Positions 34,600 to 47,101 of a stretch of 64,000 bases of DNA are shown in pieces (the first letter of the stretch is position 1; each line of letters opens with the position of its first letter). The stretch is from Dermanyssus gallinae (Eukaryota > Arthropoda > Arachnida > Mesostigmata > Dermanyssidae), in contig QVRM01006427.1 in the NCBI GenBank assembly GCA_003439945.1, forward strand, positions 310,001 through 374,000, read 5' to 3'. The notes beneath the pieces are model-generated. The model made no database searches, had not been told where the DNA came from, and saw only the letters and a program-made list of their open reading frames with translations. Position numbers and translations under genes: made by a program.

Positions 34600-35855
34600 T
34601 CACGTGCTTTAGAATTCATTCTCTGAGTTGTTGTTTTTATGATTATGGTGAATACTGTTGCTGCTGTTAATGGTGCTGCTAGTCCTCTTGTTGATAAAGT
34701 TGCGCGCGCTTCGAGGGCATCGCATCGTAATCGCTTCGTTAATTAGTGCGGATTTATAGCAAACGAGCAGAATCATATTATCAGTCGGTATCACTCGGAA
34801 TAATGGTGCGCGCAGAGGGCGTCATTCGGCCTGGCTGTCAGCGCCATGGGCGTCCCGACAGCAGTGGCTTCCTCGACGCAGTGCTCCCTCATCAGCTGTG
34901 TAAACGAACTATCGGCCTACCGGCCGGGGGGGCTCGGCTCGGCTGAACCGGAATGGGGTCTATGTCACGATGAGGCACTAAGAAGACGAAGCCGAAAAGA
35001 CAAATGAATTATTCAATTAGCTAATGCGTAGTGTGGCGGCGCGAGTTGTGGCCAGTAGAAGAGCAAGAAGGTTTCGACGCCCCCTTTCTTCCTCGACCTG
35101 GGACCCTCCACAGGCGGCCGCACATCACCGCCCGTCACTTGCTTGTGTGACGGACGCGACTGCTCCTGCTTGCGCGATTGTTACGCAAAATCAACTCTCT
35201 GTAGCTAGCAGAACGATACGGCAATATCAATCAAACAGAATACTGTTGCAGGCGGCTTATTTATACTTGGTTTATTTTTATTGGTTTATTTTTATTATTT
35301 CGTTTTTATCTGACTGGCGACGACACTGGGGTCTGGTAACGCGGTGTTTGTTGTGGACAGTCTCTTTGGTCTTTGGCCCTTCCACCATCGTTTTTCCACT
35401 GTTCAGTTCCCCTTCGTTCTCGCATTTTCTTGAGCGCTTCTCTGACAGCAGCCACACTGTGCTGGTCGTGGTACGAGAGTCTTGAACGAGAGAACCATGA
35501 ACAGAAAAAAACAGACGGCTGACCCACAAGTTGCAGGCAAAGGCCATGCAAGACACGAGAGATCCTACTCCCGAATGCTGCCAGAGCTGTCACACATCGT
35601 CCAGACTTGACGGGGCCTGGGCGGAGTCTTACCGAAAGCATGTTTTTCAGCATGCGTCCTAAGCAGAGCGCTCGTGAGCTGGCAACTCTCGACAGGAGGT
35701 GTCGCTTTCTGTAGGCTATTCATCGTTGAGAGGTTCTTGAGTTCACTCCAGCACAGATGAAAAGTCATGTACATGTTTTTTGTCCAGCGAATGTAGAGAC
35801 TCATTAATTATTGTTTTTTTTTTGTAAATGGCGAGGCGGCGTAATACGGATGTGA

Positions 35856-35897
<42 letters not shown>

Positions 35898-35909
35898 TTT
35901 ATATAAAAA

Positions 35910-35972
<63 letters not shown>

Positions 35973-38326
35973 AGATATCATTTTGTAATAGGTACATATG
36001 TCATTACCTACAATTTTGGCCTTCCAAAATGTCTGCCTCCGGCCTCCACCGCGGCCAATCGGTGTTGTTTACCAATATTATCGACTAAATTAGCCGGAAG
36101 GTGCACAGATCATCGTGCCAGCAAGGTGTCGACCCAGTGCAGCCCATCAGCACACCGCTGCCGTCAAAATCGTCGAACATTTCGCGTTTTGTGGACCCGT
36201 GCATCACTACAGTGTGTCAACATAGGCAGCACACCGACAATTAGGGCGGAACCTGCCGGGGTGAAAATCCAGTGTTTTACGTGTTGTACAGTGTAGTGTG
36301 TGAGTGCAACTAGTGCCTGGTGTATCAGTGCATCACCAGATAGGCAGATTCGGCAGCTTTTTGTCACCACAAAATTACCAAAATTTGCCTTGCTTCTGTC
36401 TATGGCAGCTGCTAATAAATATCCTCCCGGATAAATTAATATCCCCCCTATATATGGTAAAATACATTAAATACATTCACTGTATATATTGTATTTTAGC
36501 ACCTTGTTTATGTAGTTAAGCGCTGTCAGCAGCTGTGCATCCCTTTTTTGCGTCTATGCAACTTCTGATCCATAACGGGTAACTGATTTAAAGAAATCGA
36601 ATTACGATACTCCATAACTATCTTACTAAGACATAAAATTCTTAAAGCTATATACAAAAGAAAAAATACTTTGTCCAATTTCTGTTATTAGAAGTTGCAA
36701 GATTTTGCCTTTATATAAAAAAATTCATGCGTCGAATGTTTGTCTGTTCTAACTTAAGTTGCAAAATATGGTTAAGTTGATTAATATTCTTATTAGATTT
36801 AGACAATTGTAGGGTCTTTATAAGTAGCTGACGTTTTAAATGATATAGAGCTCATAAAAGGTTCAAAAATGTATTAAAGCAATACAAATCGGTCTGAGTG
36901 GTTCAGTTTTATTAAATAATGCGGCCTGTGAATTTGAAATGTGCTATTCAAGCAAAACATTTTTTTATGAAAAAGGTTAACTAATCATATGACCTGTGTA
37001 TGCAGTGCATGTCTGCTTGCATATAATGAAAAGTTTCCCTTTACTGTAACAGCTAGGAATTTAGTTAGGGAGCGTTAGTGAAATTGATTAGGTAAGTTAT
37101 TCAACCTAGGTTAGTTAAGCAGAGACCGGGCGATCGTAAATGAAGACAGAGTAAATGACCCAGTTGGCAGTACATATTGCTGCAAGTAGACATAAATGTA
37201 ATTATTTTTTAACTTAATTCCATTCTCTTTATTCTTTTTTTTAATACTTATTGTAAAAGCCTTGTATTGTCTTACCCTTTTAAATTTGATCATACTCATT
37301 TAGTTGTAGCAGCCTTAAACAATGCGTGTGCAGTCTATTTCGGTTGTGACAACATCTATGTTCGTGACGCAATGGAAGCAGGTTTGCATCACGAGCTGCC
37401 ACGCACTTCCGTGGTGGCAAAAAATAGGGCGAACTTTTTACAGTGTTATGAGAATACTCGACAGGAGACGGTGGTTAGTAACCGTCGTTAGATAAATAAC
37501 GTATTTAATGAATTGAGTTATAATAAAACTCGTTTTCGAGGTGGATAATAATAGCGCCAAACTATGGCGACGAGTGCGGTTGATGCCTGAGACGCTGGAG
37601 AGAGAATTATAGCTCACATGCAGTTACAAATATCATTACTAATCGATAATTGATGATCTTCTTATACTGATCGACTACGAGAGATACATAGTGCCCCAAT
37701 GCTGGTTGCCATTGCTTGGCGTCTGACAGCGAGACTCCTCCCACTCTGCACAGGCACAGTTCTGTCCGCACTAATTAGCGTCAACAAACGTACCCTATGA
37801 CTGTACTGCGAAATATCCAGCGACATCTTGGCACCGTACCAAGTGAAGCTATTGCCATATATAAATATATGTATATATATGTCGCGCAACACGTCGGCGG
37901 TTGAGAACGTAGCCTCACAGTCATTTATGCATTCAGTTAATCTCAACATGCTCTCCCAAAAATCTTCATTACTCCGAGCCACAACTGGCATTGCCATAAG
38001 TTTAGTATCAAAATGATTGTCACGAAATGTGCGTTTGGCCGAATGTGTCAGCTTTGAGCGCTGTGAGTGGTTGTAGGAATATGATTTTGAAATATTTGGT
38101 GTTGAAGGCTAATAAAATAACTTCATTTTTGCGAATTCTGTTATAAACAACCACGTCGCATCTTGTGGCTTCACACTTTGTGCTTTTACGTCGGGCAAAA
38201 ACACATATGTACGAGCGTAAGCATTTGGAACATGCATTTCCTAAAGACGACTGGAATCTCTAAAAAGGCAATTATTTTTTGGAAACAAAATCAAATACAT
38301 TGTTTGAAAGTATTTGTAGAAACATG

Positions 38327-38366
<40 letters not shown>

Positions 38367-38540
38367 GGACGCAGTCCATTTCCAAGAAAATAAGCCCCAC
38401 GAACTATGCAGATGCTTACATTCCTGAGAGCGGTAGAAATAGCTGTATTCTGGACACTTTCTAATTAACACAGCTAGTTGCAACCTTCACAAATATTTGC
38501 GTTAAAGAGTAGCATCAAATAGAATGTCGTCGACCTTTAA
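34600..38540. other. Long stretch without a recognised gene
   Basis: A GC-richer patch (34800-35600) is followed by (AT)n runs at 35856-35895 and 35913-35970 and AT-rich DNA to 38540, with further (AT)n at 38325-38366. The plus ORF 37267-37491 (NNACAVYFGCDNIYVRDAME ...) is not recognised. Nothing else supported. Confidence 0.45.
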
Positions 38541-41165
38541 TTGTGGCCGCGCGTACCTCGTCAAAGCAATCGTTATATATATATATACTGTTTTGTTTGC
38601 AAAGATCCCAAAGATGGGACACGATACTTGAGTCCCTCCGAACCTATGCATTATTACGCGGGGTCCAGTACGGAAACCAGCCATCTTTCAAGGGTTCCTC
38701 GGATCGAGGTTACACTGTCCCATTGCATATCCAGCGACAGGCACTGTCTAAGAAAGTCGCCTGCTCTCCTATTTCCTAAATTTGCATGCAACAGCTCTCA
38801 AACGGCGTCAAGGTCAGACCGTCAGGTTTACTCTTGCCCTCCCTGTCAAGTCCGATGGATTCAAGACGCACGGTGGGCCACTGGATTGTAAAGTTCTGCT
38901 AAAGGTGCCATTTAAGGCCGAGTGTGTCACTCGCTTGCCTGCGCTGACTGTACATGACAGCCCATAGCGTTTGTCCGACGCCGATCGGACGGCGTCTCCG
39001 CAGACGCAGGTGTGACTGTACACCGCGTCTGTCCCCAAACGAAGTCCGACCGCGAACTTCACCAACTCTTTATCTAACAGAGTTCCGACCTTGGCACAGG
39101 GTAGGGCGTGGAGGAGATGCGTCATGCGTCTGCCACTTTGGAGAGGACGACGTTCAGCCTAGCCCAATCAGCGTCTGTGCCCCTGAAACGGGCCCCCCTA
39201 AAAAATTGTTTCCCTTTGCGTTCGTAAATTTTCGACTCTTTGCTCAAAAAACTCGCCAAGCATTCTTCCTGGAGCTTTGCTTCGTTGCGCTCGTGTCTAC
39301 ACGCGGCAACTTTACTACGCTTTCAGTCAAGCTTCTAGGTCTGTAAGAACGACAGCATCAAAAAGAGCAAAAGCATACAAAAGTTACACAGACCTACTGA
39401 GGGAAAATGTCAAACCTATTCCCGATAGCATAATCGCATTTGGCAACCTTAGGCCACCCCAAATAACGGATAGTGTGATCTGTTGGTGTGCGTCTGAATA
39501 GGCTGAGGTTCAACAATACCTCTACTGTAGCCAGAAAGTCCCTCAGAACTGCATCGGGGGCGGTCCAGAACACCAAGTACCATATGTTCAGCAAACACTG
39601 GAGGGCGTCAACTAACTCCTTGACAGCCAGACAGAACAGAGGATGCCCCAATGAATCGTCCGGCTGCACCCCAGCTTGCGACATTACGACGTAATGCAGG
39701 AGCAGCAAGCTGGTCTTTACCGCCAGCGAAAAGTCAGGCCCTGAAAGTGAGTTGTTGCCAGTCAAATTTAGGTGCGCTCCAACAAGAAAGGAGAACTGTG
39801 GTCTAACAAAATCAATGCCTGCAGCTGAGCAACACGAAAACCAAGCGTTCTAATGTGATGTGATTGACTGCAAGGATACGTGAGGAGGGTTAGGTGGCGT
39901 CAAAAGTATTTACAGCAGCGAGGCCGTTTCTCTGGGCTGCCACGCCAGCGTGTCTTCCGAGACTCTAGCTGCCGAAGAAATATTGCCTTCCGATGCAATT
40001 ACTTTTGTATCTGCGCCTGCGAGTGGATAGATGAATGATCGCCGAGGCGTTCAAATTATATGGGACTGCCCGTGTACGGTGATCGACTGCTAGAGGAAGC
40101 GGATGGCCGGGCCATTGGTCCATCTACTAGGTAGCGGGTCCAGGAGTTACGGATGGTCCTATTCGGCAGCTAGGTCCACTCCTTAAACCTTGCATCGACG
40201 CCACCCTGGCGCGCTCCTAGTCTAGATCGTCATCCAGGCGAATGGTACTGCGTTGGGCTGCTGGAAGATCTACGGGAATCATCCTGGCGATGACAAGCAG
40301 TGGTTCTGTATTGACAGCTCAATAGACCCGATTGTTCATGAAGGCTACCGATCGCTGGGCCGGCCTGAGCAGTTATCAATTACGCGAGGTCCGGAGAGCC
40401 ACCTTGGTCCAGGGGGCGCGCTTTGTAAAAGCTAACCAGACGCTATGGACCGCCCGCTTCCGGTGGCGTAGGTTTGGAGGAGGGCTACTACCGTCGTCAA
40501 ACCGTCTCCTATCGGTTAAGTCGCGGAGGCTCTTCCAGATGATAATCGCTAAAAAGCGGTCATTCTTTCTACCATCGGGAAGGCGAAGGCTAACCGTTGC
40601 GAAGGCAAACAGGAAGAGCCAGTCCACGCCATCGTAGTTATCTGCGACTAAGCACAGGACTTTAGTAAACTTTTTGGCTACTTGTATACGTACAGACTTC
40701 GGAAAGATGTAGACCAACCGCTAGCGGTGAGCGACCTCTTAAGGACCACTGACTTTCCGGACTAAACCGAAAGTTCGAGGGCAGTGACTCGTTGTCGTTG
40801 GTACGGGCAACGTCTCCGTTCTTGGCCGCTATGTGTCGGCGCACGCCTCTCCTTGAAAATCAAAGTTTGCATATTGGACAGGGCCCGCAAAATGGCCCAA
40901 AAAGGGGTCCGTCTGTTGTCACCGTGACCTGTCATTATACGGCGAGCCCATTTAACTCCCCCGCTACGGAAGGCAGCCCTATCGCGCGATGTCGCAGCGC
41001 TTCCTTCAGAGACCTTAACAAGGTGGATAACTCAGATCTGATTCTCTGCAGGAGATCGGCCAGCTCCGAGAGTGACGACGCGGTGTCAACTTGCTGGCAG
41101 AACTTACTGCTCCTTTTGTGCGATGGGGGCGGTTGGAGCGGTGTGTCCTGTCTATAGGTGGCCTG
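38540..41165 (-). pseudogene. RLE-type non-LTR retrotransposon, decayed but near full length (R4/Dong-like)
   Basis: Blocks lie in the right order on the minus strand. At about 40893-40815 there is an N-terminal C2H2-type finger (GPCPICKL, a stop, then FSRRGVRRHIAAKNGD). At 40717-40376 comes the conserved pre-polymerase block (FPKSVRIQVAKKFTKVLCLV; LFLFAFATVSLRLPDGRKND). At 39765-39570 lies the reverse transcriptase (GVQPDDSLGHPLFCLAVKEL, LLNIWYL; the catalytic Y-x-D-D is destroyed). At 39125-38814 is the endonuclease (LLDKELVKFAVGLRLGTDAV, CVCGDAV, GLSC, THSALNGTF). Stops and frameshifts are throughout, and the catalytic PD and D of the endonuclease are lost. It shows the full domain order of the family seen in younger copies at 57.8-59.6 kb. 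Confidence 0.75.
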
Positions 41166-42770
41166 TAGCCGCGCCTTTTATTGTGGACCTTTAGTATTCA
41201 CTAAGGCTTAAGTAGAACGACCTGAGAATCAACCTCCGCTGCTGGCGAAATCCTCCTGGCCATCTGGTAGCGCAGGCGAGACCCTGTATTTGGGCAACAG
41301 GCTCCCCTAGACGGAAGCCGGGGGACAACATACAGGTTCATAGATGACCGCCTCAGAGTTCACATATCTAACAAAGTTCACGTATCTGACCAACTTTATA
41401 TTGCGAGGAAAGTGCAGCATGCATAACTCGCACCCATTTCGGGGAATCACGCTGGGAAGAGAGCCACAGCCACGTCCGCCTTGCAGTTTCAGGTACCCCG
41501 GCTTTAAGCACTTGAAGCAGATCCTTTGCTCTTTTTTAGAAGAGCCAAACGAAGTTTATTTGCACTATAGTTCTGAAAAATGTAGTGGAGCCGTGAATAA
41601 AGTCTGTTTGCAATAGTTTACAATATATGTTTCAGTAAGACGGCGCATCCGCTAATACCAGGCGGTAACTAGCGGTACGAGCATGATGTGGGATAAGCAC
41701 TTGCGGCTGCTTAGAAGTCCAGATTTAAATAATCTAGACTACTATGTATAGGGAGTTAGTGAAAAAGAGTCAAGTTGTAATAATCTCGATAAACATGTTC
41801 TGTTAGATGCCTGTTAGCGGTTAGATCTCGAATTGAAGCCGTGATTCAACAAAGAACGGTAACAAATATTTATTTTTATTAGAATATAGCATGTCAACTA
41901 AGCAACATCAGTTATTCTCAATGTACCTTCCTGATTTGTATATAAGTATGCGTGACAGAAGCATTACTGTATACAGTATGTACCAACGGGCCACTTTCTG
42001 TGACCTTATCGGTAAATTGCTAGGCTTGGAAACGGAATTGGCAGCCTTTTTATGGAGGCAACCAAATTCAGAATAAAACTGACCCACCTACCCACATGTC
42101 AGTAAACTTCGAACGCCGGGTATAATCCGTTACAGCACAACAGAAATGTAGGTAGCTAATGAGAACGAAAAATTCTAAAGAAGTTCCTATAAGGAAAGTA
42201 TATACATAACGTCATGACATCCGCACATACGTGAGACGATAATATGAGTGCAGTACATATTTCAGCGCCATATGTTCATCCACACGTATATATATATATA
42301 TATATTTATATATACGGTAATTGTCCTAGATATTCATAGGTGCATTCCATATGCTGTTGAATATGTCGACGTGCGCCGAAAATAGCATGATTGTCCCTCC
42401 GGCTAAATTTGGGATGCTTAAACTTCAATCAAATTATATGATACTATCTTACTGACCCGTAACTGGACACGTGATTTAGGAATCGACAAAACTGTGAAAT
42501 TTAAGTTTAGAATACACAGATCAGGGTTTCGTCTAAATTCAACAACATCGTTTTTTGCTGTTTTTTTTGTAAAACGACCTGCCGTATACATCTGCTTCTA
42601 TAAATGTGTTATATTTCCTAAACGTTTTGTCTGCTCCTTGGTCTGGGAGCCCCACGTTATCAGCCGTAGATACTGCAAGATACCATACAAAACATATTTC
42701 TAGGGCGTTTGTGACTGAGTTACATCCAAGGCATACCGTCGACGCTCCTCCTTTAGATAGTATTGATCGA
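41166..42770. other. Intergenic DNA
   Basis: No gene recognised. (AT)n at 42287-42305. Short ORFs at 41344-41616 and 42494-42703 show no clear family. Confidence 0.5.
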
Positions 42771-42772
42771 AC

Positions 42773-42790
42773 AAGGCAATACAACTGTCG
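42773..42790 (+). repeat. SINE target-site duplication, left
   Basis: AAGGCAATACAACTGTCG, repeated exactly at 42942-42959 on the other side of the SINE. Confidence 0.85.
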
Positions 42791-42941
42791 AGCCCGGTGC
42801 CGTGATGCATTCGTCTGCGCCTTGCGACCGGAGCAATCACAAAGGTGCGCGGGTTCGAGCCCCACCGTTGCACATTTGTATTTATGGGGGCCCGTCTATG
42901 AAGCAATGCGAAAAGCAGTCCCGTGGACGTTAAATCTTGTT
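42791..42941 (+). repeat. tRNA-derived SINE, family 1, copy 2, with 18-bp target-site duplication
   Basis: A 151-bp unit. It starts AGCCCGGTGCCGTGATGCAT (A-box region) and contains CTGCGCCTTGCGACCGGAGC and the B-box GCGGGTTCGAGCCCC. It ends CAGTCCCGTGGACGTTAAAT plus CTTGTT. It is flanked by an exact 18-base repeat, so it is a recent retrotransposition. The tail sequence is shared with the copy at 22596-22725, which defines the family's 3' end, possibly the part recognised by a partner LINE. Confidence 0.9.
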
Positions 42942-42959
42942 AAGGCAATACAACTGTCG
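42942..42959 (+). repeat. SINE target-site duplication, right
   Basis: Exact copy of AAGGCAATACAACTGTCG at 42773-42790. Confidence 0.85.
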
Positions 42960-43255
42960 TCTGTTAACTTAAAAAGTATTATTTCTTTGGACATTTATTT
43001 GAGATCAGATGATGTAATCTCAAGAGTATGGAATCGACAGTCCATTAGGCCTTTTTGGCGGTCGACTAGCATTCTACGTTTGATTTCGAAATAATGCCAA
43101 TTGTCGCCCACACAGTCAATTTTAGTGCCGATTGCAATACCACCTAAAAACCATTATCCAACACATTGCTTTCTTTAATATGTTTTTGTAGTTTGATAGC
43201 CTCTTATAAAGTCGAAACCTGAGCATTGTTAAGCAGGCAATTTAATCAAAACGCT

Positions 43256-43257
<2 letters not shown>

Positions 43258-43349
<92 letters not shown>
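43258..43349. repeat. (TAA)n microsatellite, left flank of the R4/Dong-like element
   Basis: About 92 bases of nearly pure TAA repeat, ending exactly where the element's open frame begins. Confidence 0.95.
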
Positions 43350-44007
43350 CCATTTCCGCATGATGTCAGCACTTAGAATCGGCGCTCCCGTCTGCGAGCC
43401 GTTTCAGTGCAAACTGTGTGGCGAGATGGTAGATTCCAGTGGCCTACACCCACTGGGTTGCCCGAAGAGCGCCGGTAGATCATCCAGGCATGCTGAACTA
43501 AACGGTGTGATTATAAGGTCTCTTAGGAAAGCCGGTATACCATCTACACTTGAACCGAGAGGTTTAGTGTCCGCTGGCGAAGAACGACCTAATGGGGTGA
43601 CCATTGCATTATGGTCTCATGGGAAATTCCTTGCTTGGGATGCAACGGTTTCGTGCACCACCGCGGCTTCCTATTTACACCACAGCTCAGTTGAGCCGGA
43701 ATGGATGGCAAAGCACGCGGACGCCAGAAAACGCGTTAAATACGCTGGACTGGACCAAGATATACATTTGTGCCTATTGCCATGGAGACGCTAGGACCAA
43801 TCAGCAAGGGAACCGAAGCATTTCTCAAAGATTTAAGTAAGCGAATTCAGGAGCTCACAAGCGACCGAAGAGAGGGCCAATTCTTGAGGCAAGCGTTGTC
43901 TTTGGCCGTTTGCAGAGGGAATGCGGAATCTATTTTATGCGTCATGGAGTGAAATAATGATTTAAAGAATTTGCAATAATACGTTCAGACCTCACAATTT
44001 TAACATG
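43350..44007 (+). mobile_element. R4/Dong-like retrotransposon, 5'-truncated, inserted in (TAA)n
   Basis: The frame is open from the microsatellite: MMSALRIGAPVCEPFQ, then a CCHC finger CKLCGEMVDSSGLHPLGC, RSSRHAELNGVIIRSLRKAG, ERPNGVTIALW and FLAWDATVSC, with ARKRVKYAGLDQD after. These are the zinc finger, RH, P-D, D and K-x-x-Y blocks of the restriction-like endonuclease; here P-D-G is P-N-G, losing a catalytic Asp. One base is missing or gained near 43770; the next frame (43772-43952) continues PIAMETLGPISKGTEAFLKD to the stop. A short 3' untranslated region follows (TTCAGACCTCACAATTTT), then (TAA)n to about 44087. TAA-repeat insertion is the known habit of Dong. Confidence 0.8.
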
Positions 44008-44009
44008 TA

Positions 44010-44083
<74 letters not shown>

Positions 44084-44087
44084 TAAT
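44008..44087. repeat. (TAA)n microsatellite, right flank
   Basis: About 75 bases of TAA repeat after the 3' end of the element, with one interruption (AACAATAA) at the far end. Confidence 0.95.
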
Positions 44088-44539
44088 TTGTGTTGTAATT
44101 TTTCCGTATTTCTGGCTGTCACTGGTTTCAGCGGCAGGCATTCGTTGCACGAGGTGCAGCTGCTAGGCGGTGGTATGAGGAATGGCGCCAGTAATGGCGC
44201 TCAACCTAAGGGGTGTGCGGGGGATAGATCCCTCATTTTTGCTGGACGGGAGCCGGCGAAACGGTACAGCGGTGCAGTGCGCATTTTTCCCGGGCGGCGG
44301 GCCGCCGATAACGAAATTCCGCAACTGGCTTTGCATGCAGCGCTAGATGGTTTGCTAGTACAGGCGTCCGTGTGGCCATGCACAGGCCACACCGCCAAAT
44401 AGACCAACCAAGAAAGGACATTACGCACTACTACTACACCTCCGAAGGTTGAAAGTTGGCCACAGATTACGTGTAAATCAAACCTTACTGGTTTTTGCAC
44501 AAAACTGCTAATAATAGTAACACATATACGCGTGATATG

Positions 44540-44588
<49 letters not shown>

Positions 44589-45337
44589 GTGTTATGCTTG
44601 TAGGTGGACACATATTACGCTTTATACGTGTCTGCATAAAGACATATTACACACATATTTAAAATTAATTAGCGAACGTGTAAACTAAGTTCTCCAACCC
44701 GTTTTAATTCAATACTATCGCCCTAACAGATGCTGCAATTGTTGTGACGGCGTTGAGAGCCGGGGGCCTTCAATCTTATCTCGCATGCTAACGGAGAAGC
44801 TCGTGTATAGAATAGCTAAGTCTTGAGTATTCTCTGCATCTGTTAGCCTCTGCTAATTTGAAACTATGACCTGCCTGCTCCGGACTTGCACTAACCATCG
44901 AAGACGGATCGCGGTTATAATATGCTTATTAAGCACTAATACGGTTTATGAACTATTGAGTGAGGCATGAGCCTTGATCAAGAAGTTACATTTTGCGAAT
45001 TTATATATATATATATAAATTCGCAAAATGTAACTTCTTGATCAAGGCTTATGTCTCATTCGATAGTTAATGTCGAGGTTATAGCTGGATGCGAAAGACG
45101 AGCAAGTCTTACAGATAGCGTCAGCAAATGTGATGTAAGTTCTTTGTTTGGCAAATCTAAATGAACTACAGCCGTTCGAACTCATATGATAGTAGGGATG
45201 TGACCTTCATCGACTCTGACATTTGTTGCTGCTCCTGTATAGAAAGACCACGTTGACAGTGGTGATATCGATCTATAAATTCATAAATTAATAAACCCCA
45301 AAAACATATATATATATTTATATACACTTCTGTATGG

Positions 45338-45381
<44 letters not shown>

Positions 45382-45555
45382 TTGTGTCCTTCGCAACAGA
45401 GTGATATATAATAAACATGTATCTTATATGTGTCATTGCGTTTTTTAAAGGACACTGCATATCTTGAAACTTGCGGTGTAGTGCGCACAGTGCGCGAACG
45501 TTTGGCATTTGACCCGGGTCGAATTGCGCATTCCAACAAGCGGCCAGCCCAGTAA
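44088..45555. other. Intergenic DNA with palindrome and (AT)n
   Basis: Starts with a GC-rich segment (44100-44410) of unknown origin adjoining the (TAA)n. Further on are (AT)n at 44541-44582, the palindrome at 44945-45074 and (AT)n at 45340-45380. No gene recognised. Confidence 0.5.
44945..45074. repeat. 130-bp palindrome with (AT)n centre
   Basis: The inner arms, GCCTTGATCAAGAAGTTACA plus TTTTGCGAATTTATA, are exact reverse complements on both sides of the centre at 45009/45010. The pairing continues outward with scattered mismatches (TGAACTATTGAGTGAGGCAT against ATGTCTCATTCGATAGTTAA). It has no coding content; this is a long hairpin, possibly a foldback transposon or an inverted duplication seeded by the AT core. 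Confidence 0.9.
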
Positions 45556-45559
45556 TTAC

Positions 45560-45772
45560 CTGCCGTGTCGACCTCGCAAGACGATCGCAGCCACAAAAGC
45601 AACGACGATGTGAGGAGGCAGCGGTGAGTTGAGCACACGTCGTTTACCCTCGTCCGAAATGCCAGCTAGAATGGGGGGACGAGTGGTGCCCAAGCGTAAC
45701 TTGGCGCCTAAATGAGCCGCCTCCGAGCGGTCGAAGACAACGCCCTCGGGCTTGTTCGCGACAACCGAAGGC
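45560..45772 (-). CDS. Candidate internal exon of an unidentified gene (possible membrane segment)
   Basis: On the minus strand, acceptor cgaagttgttctag precedes base 45772 and donor GGCAG|GTAATT follows base 45560. The 213-nt exon is phase 2 at both ends. The peptide reads PSVVANKPEGVVFDRSEAAH, LGAKLRLGTTRPPILAGISD, EGKRRVLNSPLPPHIVVAFV, AAIVLRGRHG. Third positions are GC-rich, unlike the flanks, and HIVVAFVAAIVL could be a short membrane helix after basic residues, as in small mitochondrial inner-membrane proteins. That resemblance is only impressionistic. No partner exon is established. Confidence 0.35.
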
Positions 45773-47101
45773 CTAGAACAACTTCGCAAGAACAACTACA
45801 ATAAATAGCCGCCTACATGCGGAGTGCGCCTGTTTTGCTGTGCGTAGGTGTCGAGGCGATCTTACAGGCTCTCACGACTACAGCACCTAAGGCGACCGTT
45901 TGTTGCAAGCATACATTCTTGGTATTATTGATTCTCCTTCTGCTACCACTGCTGTTGCTACGGCTGCTTCATGCAACACGCCTCCGTCGGCATTGCGTAA
46001 GACAATAGTTTGTGTCTGTTTTCGCAGTGGTACGGTCGCGCCCTTTGGCACGCCCTCCGCCAAGGTAGCTGCATATCGCTTTCGCGAGTGGTAGGTAGTG
46101 GGCCCACTCACTTTAGTGTGGTCATGAAAAAGAACTTCGAAACGACTGTGTACTGTGTACGCTTCGCTGTGTAATTGATGATGATGGGCACAATGGGCAC
46201 TGTCATGTCGTGGGCTTTTGGGGTCGTCGTCCACCGCTGGCTGTTGACTACTAGCGGTGCCCGGGTGCACGACGCACGAGGTGGGCGAGCGAGCGCCTTG
46301 ATTCGGGCAGGCTACGTTTTCGTCGTTGCATAGACTTGCCTCGTATCGTTACGATTCACTTATCGTGAGTTGCGCGCTGTTCAGTTGTTCAGCCGCTGGT
46401 AGCTTCGTTGACGGGTCGTTCCGAGGTCTGAAGAGGACGGGAAGGGGGGGGAGAAGCTGTCTTCAATTTCGACCACCGCCTCTTTCGATAGCCCATATCC
46501 CTAATCTCGTGCTGTCTCTCTTTTCTTTCCCCCCTCCTATCTGTTGTTCTGTTTTTCTTTATTTCTCTATCGGGATGAGTTGTCGTTCGTCTGCACGGTA
46601 TGCTTCATGTCGACCCCGTAGAGACTCGGCTAGCCGAACGGACGAGTCCCAGAGGTCGTCCTAGAGCAGGTCGCATCTTTCTCTCTCGTTGTCATTACCA
46701 TGACGAGTACCATCATCAGCATCAGCATAATCATTAGCATCACCATCATCGTTGTCGACCACATTTCCAGAGCAGCAGCATCAGCAGTTGCCGCCGCAGC
46801 CGCTGCCTCTGCCTGACCAACAAGCAGATGGATGAAGATGTGTGAACACGATAAAAGTGTATCCTCTCGGACGCCGACGCGGGGCGAAGCGTGCCGCCTT
46901 CAGCTCTCGCCCCACTCTGATCGGCTGCTTCTCCTTTGTCTTCGCCTTGTTCTTTTTCATCTTCTTCTTCTCCTTCTTCTTGTTTATCTAGCTTTTCGGT
47001 GGTCGGTAGCTAACCAGCAGCAACCTGGCCAACAACTGAGTAACGGACGTGGTACCGGGGTGGGCCCCACGCCCGCACTCACCCGCCGCGATGATGGCAA
47101 G

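Noticed and set aside
43258..44087. TAA arrays as a possible CRISPR or satellite array
   Set aside because: They are simple trinucleotide repeats flanking a retrotransposon; there are no repeat-spacer units anywhere in the window.
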